From assembly GCF_035222485.1 (NCBI RefSeq), contig NC_085921.1, positions 1,984,001 through 2,048,000 on the forward strand: a stretch of 64,000 nt of DNA, in the 5' to 3' direction. Below are positions 57,025-64,000 of the stretch, piece by piece. This DNA is from Podospora pseudoanserina. Taxonomy: Eukaryota > Ascomycota > Sordariomycetes > Sordariales > Podosporaceae. The translations under genes and the position numbers were made by a program. Numbering within the stretch: position 1 is the stretch's first letter; each line of letters starts with the position of its first letter. Under the pieces are notes generated by a model that saw only the letters and a program-made list of their open reading frames with translations, was not told the DNA's origin and did not search any database.

Positions 57025-58216
57025 ATGGCCTCCACCACCAATCACCCCAGACCGCCTCAGTACCACAACCCATCCTGTCTGTCCCCACAACAACGCACAC
57101 CCCGCCTCATCACAGCGCTTTCTTTCCTCCCCGCCCTGCCGCTGCTGATTGCTCATGGGGTGATTTCCCAGAATGCCATTCCTGCTGTTGGGCTCGCGCC
57201 GCTTTTTGTTTCGGCTTGCGTCGGCATTTTTATTTTGCTGCAGCTGAAGAAGAAGGAGAGGAGGCAGAAGAGGGCGGTGAGTGGGGAAGGGTATGGGGAT
57301 GATATTGAGGGGCATGGGAGACAGCATGGCCAGCACGGCCATCGCGGGAGGATCACGCCTTCTGATGATGACGAGGATGAGGCAGAAGAGAAAGACTCTG
57401 TGTTTACCCATCGGATACTAATATTTTTGGTGGATGCTGGCTTGGCGGCTGGGTTGTTGGTTGTGTTGGGGTTGACGGTTATTGAGACCATCACCGGAAA
57501 GCCTTATCATCGTGGCAAGCCTGCGGAGGAGGGTGGCGATGAGGGCGATGTGCCGAAACCTGAACCTGGGCCTGAGGTTGTTGATGATCTGAGAAGGGCG
57601 GAGTTGGTGATGCTGGCTGCATATGGAACAATTCCTTTGCTGGTCAACTTGTGAGTTTTGACCAGAATGTCTTGATTTGGAAAGTATGTATACTGACAGA
57701 AGATATAGTGGCATCCATTTCTACATGGCAATCAGGGAGCTGATTGCTGGCTTGGCTATTCATGGCTTGATCCAGTACACCGCTTGGCAAGTTCTTGACC
57801 CTGACTGCCCGCACTGCGGTGGCAGGTTGAGGCCGGAGCACACGCCAGATATCCCATGGTATGAGACGGTTTCTGCGCCTTCCTTCGCAGTGCCAAGCGT
57901 TGCGTTGCCCGAGGTTCCTGCTCCGAATGTCACAATGCCAAAGTGGCAGTGGAAGACCCCGTCTTGGCTGTCGAGAAAGCAGAGCGAGGACTTCTCTGGC
58001 GCAGACCCGGATGCCAGGCTGTTTGTGGACGATGGGGACAGGTATAGGGACGATACCACTGAGGACGAGGCAGCATCCACGACTGGCATTGTTGCTGGCA
58101 CTGCATCCGTGGGCCCAGGCCCTGTTGTCGAAGAGGTCGTGAAGGGGAAGAAGGACAAGAAAAAGAGGTCTTCAAGCGGCTCGGGGTACTACGAGGATGA
58201 GGCCGGGTGGCCCTAA
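57025..58216 (+). CDS. Orphan multi-span membrane protein
   Basis: Exons 57025-57650 and 57709-58216 (58-nt intron, GTGAGT, branch ACTGAC) give 377 residues. The start is the ATG in ACAAAATGGCC. About five hydrophobic segments: LITALSFLPALPLLIAHGV, GLAPLFVSACVGIFILLQL, ILIFLVDAGLAAGLLVVLGL, LVMLAAYGTIPLLVNFGI (the intron splits it) and IRELIAGLAIHGLIQY. An acidic, His-rich loop (HGRQHGQHGHRGR, DDDEDEAEE) lies between segments 2 and 3. After the last segment is a CPHC pair, then a long charged tail with Lys runs, probably cytosolic. The family is not recognised. Confidence 0.75.
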
Positions 58217-58437
58217 GCTAAAACAGAGTGTATTGAGGAGTTGATGGTGGATGGTGGATGTGTTGCGCGGTGTTGAAGCGTGGGAGCTGGAGGGAGGTGG
58301 GCTGCGTAGCGATCAGCTGGTGTGAGCAGGTAGTCTGAGTTTGGTGGATGTCTTTTTTAGATACCCTTGTTTGCTGTTCTTGATTTCGAAGGAAATATAC
58401 GGAGTAGGAGTTGCTGTTCTCATGATCCGATGAAAAT

Positions 58438-59591
58438 ATGGCTTCGCGCGCTCTCGTGGTAAGTGATGGGAATCGTGCACGGGCCCGCTGATGCCTGCTA
58501 TGTTTGCTTGCCAGGCTTTGAACCTCCGCAACCGCGTTCCGACCCCTCAATTTGTCAATTTCGCCATGCTCTCCCAAGAAATTGACCTCAGAACACTGGT
58601 ATTCTGCCCATATGAAGTGGGAAGTGTGCTAACCCTTCGACCTGCAATAGAGAACTTGAAACAGAGCGATGACGAAACTCAATTGCTACGCGTCAGGATT
58701 AAGAAGCTCCAGCAACCCTGGACACTTTCCTGCTGTATGCCTGTCGATGTTCTGAGCGACTGCTCAGTCCGTGTCAAGGAGACGGCCTTTCTAAAACTCT
58801 TCGACTGGCGCTTTGCTGCACAGCAGCGTTCCGATCAAGGTGTCAATCCATGGACCGAGGAAACCGCTACTAAGTACGCAAAGTTTGCTGTTAGCCGCGA
58901 GGCCGAGAAGTTTCTTGAACAACTCAAAGAAAACCAATATCAGGAAACCGACGAGGATTGGAGCATTGGCCAGGATGAGACATTTCTTGTCCAGCAGACA
59001 CTTAACATGTACGACAGCGAGACTGCTGTCTACAAACGTCTCTAGCCTCTCTAGGGCACAACAATACCACGCTTGATGGCCGCCGTTGAGCTTGATATTG
59101 CACCACCTACTATGGAGGGCGAGAAGTTCAGAGACCTCTTCAGCGTGCAGGGAATCTTGCTCGAGTATCTCCCTGATAGCTTCACACTCCGAAATATCGA
59201 CGCCATGGCCCCGGCTGAGGATCTGCAGGGAGTTGTCGACCAAGCCGTTGAGATCGCTCGATCATTGGGAGACCACGGAGTTCTGAACACAGATGTTCGA
59301 CTCAATAACTTTCTCGTCACATCATGCCAGAGGGAAGATGCGGATAACAATGATGCAGATCCGCCGAGGCAGACTTGCCGGGTCGTCATGTTGGACTTTG
59401 CGCAATGCCGGGTGCGAAGAGAAGACGAATCTGACTTTGACTAGGGACGTGCAAAGGCTCAGCAGGATGAAGAAGGGGCCGTAGGCATGGTCATTCGACA
59501 CTACCTAAGCAAGCTTGGAAAACAAGTATCCTACACGCCATCGGGACGCTATGATGAATTCGCAGAAGAGGAGTCGGAGGATGAGCAATGA
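58438..59591 (+). pseudogene. Fungal kinase-like gene disabled by three stop codons
   Basis: Exon 1 (58438-58458, MASRALV) and a body from 58515 are joined over a good intron (58459-58514, GTAAGT to GCCAG). One reading frame then runs to TGA at 59589, but it is broken by TAG at 59043-59045, TAG at 59052-59054 and TAG at 59442-59444. The frame itself is never shifted, and protein-like sequence continues on both sides of each stop. The product resembles fungal protein-kinase-like proteins: FLKLFDWRFAAQQR, GTTIPRLMAAV, SLGDHGVLNTDVRLNNFLV in place of the catalytic loop, VVMLDFAQC in place of DFG, and AQQDEEGAVG. The first two stops fit CAG-to-TAG and the third TGG-to-TAG, all C-to-T in CpA on one or other strand. 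An alternative is a set of separate short proteins, which is less likely. Confidence 0.75.
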
Positions 59592-59684
59592 TCTGGTGAC
59601 TTTGAAGAACATTTCAAGCTTTTAGGTCGATTCTCCAAGCTAAATCCACCGAGCCAAATCTTCTTCGTTTGCCAACCAGGCCTT

Positions 59685-61265
59685 TCATCTCTTCTCAACA
59701 TCATCTACCTGCACCGTGGTAGCCTTTTCTTTCTCTGCGGGTACCCCGCCAACAGAATCCTCGACGAGCTGGCGTTCCACAACATAGGACGAGAACTTTC
59801 TCGCGCTCACCCCCTTCTCAAACAGCTCTTCCAACTGCTCCAAGCTCCTCCCCTTTGTCTCAGGCACATAGAAGAATGCCCAGAGAGCAAGGACCAGATT
59901 GCTTGACCCCCAGATATACCCATACTTCGGCCCCCATCCCAGTTTATCTGGGTTGATGAAGTAGGGTGTACAGAACGACACGACCCATCCAACGATAAAG
60001 TTGAGACCCGAAGCCGTCCCGACAGTCTGCGATCTCAACCTCTGCGAGGGGATCTCCGTCGACAACGCCCACATAACCGGCCCCTGACCAATGCCATAGA
60101 TCCAAGTAAACACGATACTCATTGCGACCAACGCTCTGCTTGCCGCAGGATCTGTCCACGCCGAAACAGTATATGCAATCGCCATCCCGTACATCATCCC
60201 CGCCGAGATCACCGACGTCCCGATCAGCAGCTCTCTTCTGCCAAAATACTTCATCGCCGGAAACGCCGCCATATTTCCCGTCAGCGCAATTGCAAGCGAA
60301 ATCATCACCCACTCAAACGGCGATCCAACCCTCGCCTGCACAAACAAATACACCGAAAACCCAGCCATAAACGTCACCCCCGTCGCCGTCCCCCCAATCG
60401 TCGTCGCGAAGCAGAGCAATGTCCTTCTCAAATCCGGACCCCGAAACATATCATTAAGATGAACACCCGAATGCAGCTCCTGCTCCAGCAAAAACGCACT
60501 CTTAATATCCTCCACCTCTGCCCGGAGATACGCCTCGTCTTTGATACCCCTCAACCGTCTCACCGCGTTGATCGCTTTCTCGTCCTGCCCTTGGGTGACG
60601 TAGAAACGGGGTGTATCCGGCAAGAAAGCCAACAAAATCGTCAAGATTGTCGGAACAATGTACATCACCCCCAGGGGAATCTGCCAAGGTGCGTTCCCAG
60701 GGTATATCTTGCAGTAATTATCCACCAAAATCCCAAACAGCGCCCCGAGGGAGGTTTGAAAGGTGCTCATCCCCACAATCGGCCCTCTCAGCAAGGCTGG
60801 CGCAGATTCCGTCATGTACGTCACGCTGTAGGGGACGAAAAACCCGTTGCTTACTCCAAGCAGTAATCGGCCTGCGTATAAGCCACCTAGGGAGGTTGTC
60901 CCGATCATGAGGCTTACGCTCAAGAAAGCGAAACCGCAACCGAGCCAGAGGCCGATGCGGCGGGAGAGTTTTGTGTGGGAGGCGTACATGACGATGGCGG
61001 AGAGGAAGCCGCCGACGTTCATGAGGGATTGGATCAGGCGCTGGACGTCGGTGGAGATGTTGAGGCCGATGGGGTTGGTGGGGTCTTCATAGCCGTAGAC
61101 GCGGAGGAAGGCGGGCATGGATTGGAAGCCGGCGATGGCGGCGGAGTCGTAGCCGTATTGGAATTGTCCGAGTGCGATGAAGAAGCAGATGGTTATGATG
61201 CGCTTTTCGGCGAGGAAGTTACTGCGAAAGGGGGCGGGGGGTGGTTTGGGGGTCGGGGGGGCCAT
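59685..61265 (-). CDS. MFS sugar transporter
   Basis: A single exon gives 526 residues from the first in-frame ATG (61265); the frame extends upstream only to a GTG. Twelve membrane segments are visible. Sugar-porter marks: FQYGYDSAAIAGFQ in helix 1, LSRRIGLWLG after helix 2, the PDTPRFYVTQG block before the central loop, FGRRELLIG in the second half and PETKGRSLEQLEELFEKGVSARKF at the end, which closely fits fungal hexose and alpha-glucoside permeases. It likely imports a sugar with protons across the plasma membrane; the substrate is unknown. The C-terminal tail is charged and Val/Lys-rich. Its downstream neighbour is the kinase-like pseudogene, 93 bases away tail to tail. Confidence 0.93.
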   Translation of the reverse strand: MAPPTPKPPPAPFRSNFLAEKRIITICFFIALGQFQYGYDSAAIAGFQSMPAFLRVYGYEDPTNPIGLNISTDVQRLIQSLMNVGGFLSAIVMYASHTKLSRRIGLWLGCGFAFLSVSLMIGTTSLGGLYAGRLLLGVSNGFFVPYSVTYMTESAPALLRGPIVGMSTFQTSLGALFGILVDNYCKIYPGNAPWQIPLGVMYIVPTILTILLAFLPDTPRFYVTQGQDEKAINAVRRLRGIKDEAYLRAEVEDIKSAFLLEQELHSGVHLNDMFRGPDLRRTLLCFATTIGGTATGVTFMAGFSVYLFVQARVGSPFEWVMISLAIALTGNMAAFPAMKYFGRRELLIGTSVISAGMMYGMAIAYTVSAWTDPAASRALVAMSIVFTWIYGIGQGPVMWALSTEIPSQRLRSQTVGTASGLNFIVGWVVSFCTPYFINPDKLGWGPKYGYIWGSSNLVLALWAFFYVPETKGRSLEQLEELFEKGVSARKFSSYVVERQLVEDSVGGVPAEKEKATTVQVDDVEKR

Positions 61266-64000
61266 AGTGGGTGGTTGATGGGCCGGCGAAGGTGTACTCT
61301 GTATGGAAGCTGGGGATGGTGATGGTGGGAGAAGGGAAATGGTGAGAGTCAACACCACACCCAGGTTTGGATAGAGGATGAGGAGACCTCTGGGTGGGAG
61401 GGACAGTTCGGGGTAGGCATATTCTTATCTGGCTGTTACTACATGCCTTGGGTGGGATATAAGTCGATCATCCTCTGCCGGGACCGCTTCCCCTCACTTC
61501 TCCAACAAACAATAGAACAGGAAGTCTGGAACCGGGTGAGTGTTGCACAAGAACCGTTAAATGCACTTAACAAGTGGAAACCATACCAGAAGCTGTATTG
61601 GCTAATCAACGGGTGACAGCAGATAGAGTGGCCTCGGACTCCAACACACTTTGGACATATGCAAGGATCAAAATATGATTATCTCAGTGAAGAATGCCAG
61701 AAGAAAAACATGTGGTCAACTCCCGCACTGGGATATTAAAACGGTTCGTTTGGAGAGATCTTGCATGGATGGTTGAAGCATGGGTCTGGTGTATAATACC
61801 CGCATGTAACGTTGTTGGCAGCCATATCGACTTGATTGGGGTTCTTGCCGGGAGCCGAAAGGAGGGGAGATTGACTTCCGGCAGGTTAGGAAAATGATAC
61901 AGGGGATCAGTTGACGGCAAATTTTGGGATGTTGTTCCCAAGACTCCAAGAAATAAGCAGCATTGCATTTTTTCGGGCCATCAAGCCTCTCAACTGCTAT
62001 CTCGAGCTACTCGCTATGATGTCTTGACAAGAAGCCCATCAGCCTCCCAAAGTTCCAGTCTTACCAAGGAGGACTACCCTTCACTTTCAACGCCCCCACC
62101 TCATGGAACCCTGATCGCCATAGGTAAACGGATGCTTGGTCGGCGAGTCATCGCAGTTGGCATACGACATAACAATATAGGTACGTGCAGCATGTGTGTG
62201 GTTGGTGGGTCAGCCATAGTACCCCGAATAGCAAATCTTGACACATTGGATGATTATAGCGTTGGAGACCTGGGGAAGATCTAGCGTACTCGCCGTAGCC
62301 GCATCACCGCCAGGTGGGCTGCTCTACCTCGTAGAACGATGGTGAGTAAGGTAGGCACTTACACCAAGCCACAGGTTCGAGGAAGACGTAAAGATGTGGG
62401 TTGTGGTCATTGTGGAGCAGTTGCATAACGAAATTTGGCATGTTTCCAAGGCTGTTATCCCAGTCGCCAAAAATGTAGAATCGGTTGTTGGAATGGAATT
62501 AGGAATGCTAGAAGCGGACGACTGAGCGACAGTTTCATGGAGATGGTTGCAGAAAAAAAGAAGGAGGAAGCCTGCGACACGAGAGTTGAAATTCAACTTG
62601 ATGTAGTTGACTGTTGACATACCATACAAAGTATGATTGCTCTCTCGCTAGTTTACATGAAGGGGGTGGGTTCCTTGTGAGAGGAAGCGCTGGATTTATA
62701 CTGGACCGGATCTTTCACATGATAGATGTTGACTTTAAGGGAAAGGTGTTTGAATGTTTGAGTGTTCGAGTATTGCGAGTCTGCGTTTGAGCGCGACATT
62801 CACGTCATGCTCCGATGGCCGACACATCTATTCAGGTGTGATCAGAATTGAAATGAGCACTTTTCAAGGCAGGGCTAACATAGTAGGCTACCTGGACTTG
62901 TCGGGTGAGCTGACCGGTTGCGGTGATTGTGATGGGAGAAAAGTGATACGGCGATTGTCACGGTTTGGGAGATTCGACACACATCTCCTGTCTGTCTGTA
63001 TTGATGCAAACTCTTCTGACTGCCTTTCAGGGTTCCCTTTTCGTTGGTAGTCAGGACCAGTCATACGGTGGTATAATGTCTCGGCTGTAGGGCCTCATGG
63101 GTACACTCAAAATGATCAAACGAACTTCAGCAAACATAGGTACCCACCTAGCCTTCCTCAACCAGGCAAGCCTCCTGCCTTTCAGAACGATCCAAAAGAC
63201 ATGTTGCCCAGCTGCCCACAGTGCCGAGATGCTTCAAACGGCCATTTGACGTCAAATCACCCACCAGGTGCCAAAACGGCGTCCGGTTATGAGCGGAGGA
63301 CCAACCGTGCCATGTGGCATCATCTTGATTGTGGGGGTTAACCTGACTCTTCGGGCAGCTGGCACCTACTGACTTGCATTGACTTGAGTTAACTAGCTGT
63401 TGAAGAAACAACTTTCACCGAGACAAATACATCCGTACGACTTTTTCTTGAAACATCGGTCATTACCGCACTCCCAACTGTGCCATGTAGCGGCGTTTTG
63501 GTTGTGGGGTGGACCCTGAGCGCGTTCCCGTGTCTGTCCTTGGGACCTGCATAGAAGCCTTAGAGAAAGGATGATATTCTGGAAAAAGGACAGAGCCTGA
63601 TTGGCTACTGCTCTGAGACACCACACCCACCTCTCCGATTCATAGCCTTGCGCCATGTGATTGGTCACAATGCCTCGCCGGTCCTGAATTCTATGCGCCT
63701 TCACTGACTATTAATAAACACCTTAGGTTGACACTGCTGCCAAGAATCTGTGCATACGCAATGAACGGACTTTGTCCCAAATCAAGGCAAGATAATGCAG
63801 AAGGATGAGTTGTTCCCTCTGTGGGTCAGGTTATGAGACGTTTGAGGTATATTCGTTGTGCTCCATGCCACTCCTCTGTATTTTCCACAGTTCTCAGAAT
63901 ATTATCACTTTTCTCTTCTGCCTTGGGTTCACCACATTCACCTAGGTACCTGATAGATGCTCATCCAGCATCTTTGGCAGACAATAAACACAGGAATGTC
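61266..64000. other. Right-hand gene-poor region
   Basis: 2.7 kb with the sugar-transporter promoter and no firm gene. One weak candidate lies on the minus strand: ATG at 62617, a hydrophobic leader (GFLLLFFCNHLHETVAQ), and a TATAAAT-like element some 75-80 nt upstream. It reads 97 residues to 62324 with a GTAAGT donor near the end, so it may continue in an unseen exon. A diverged repeat pair lies at 63297-63345 and 63474-63525. Confidence 0.35.

Overview
The window is nuclear DNA of a filamentous ascomycete, most likely a Sordariomycete (Sordariales-like, an inference). The evidence is short introns (about 48-90 nt) with GTRNGT donors and CTRAC branch sites, start contexts of the CA(A/C)AATGG type, intron-containing tRNA genes, and fungus-specific families: HET, DUF3433, CFEM-like, Hce2-like, Grr1 and Aim18. 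No transposon, CRISPR array or bacterial operon was seen. I assembled exon structures by hand from splice signals, reading phase and remembered family patterns; nothing was aligned against a database. Layout, 1-16 kb: a CorA-like transporter gene (-), a HET-domain gene (+) and a long DUF3433 membrane protein (+) form an accessory block. A divergent pair follows, an FAD/Baeyer-Villiger-type monooxygenase (-) and a cyclase-family hydrolase (+), then a hotdog thioesterase (+) and a disabled gene with in-frame stops. Layout, 16-36 kb: an eight-exon Na+/K+-ATPase-like P-type pump (-), the SCF F-box/LRR protein Grr1 (-), Aim18 (+), a dithiol glutaredoxin with two in-frame starts (-), a BAG-domain co-chaperone whose apparent start is GTG rather than ATG (+), and ribosomal protein uL13/Rpl16 (+). 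Layout, 36-48 kb: a membrane-anchored histidine-acid-phosphatase-like protein (-), tRNA-Met(CAT), the proteasome ATPase Rpt2 (-) divergent from a Ubc1-type E2 (+), and succinyl-CoA ligase alpha (-) divergent from Elongator Elp3 (+). Layout, 48-64 kb: an Hce2-like secreted protein (+), a three-exon 122-residue gene of unknown function (-), tRNA-Leu(CAG), a CFEM-like GPI protein (-), two orphan membrane proteins (+), a kinase-like pseudogene with three stops that all fit CpA-to-TpA change (+), and an MFS sugar transporter (-). The last 2.7 kb hold no firm gene. Housekeeping genes dominate the middle, including several protein quality-control and ubiquitin-proteasome genes (grr1, BAG, rpt2, ubc1). 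The flanks are accessory, with self/non-self, secreted, transport and broken genes. I found no convincing wholly new system. The most useful leads are the RIP-like pseudogene, the GTG start, the dual-start glutaredoxin, the repeat-hairpin intron in the E2 gene, and the small unknown gene with a 4-nt first coding exon.
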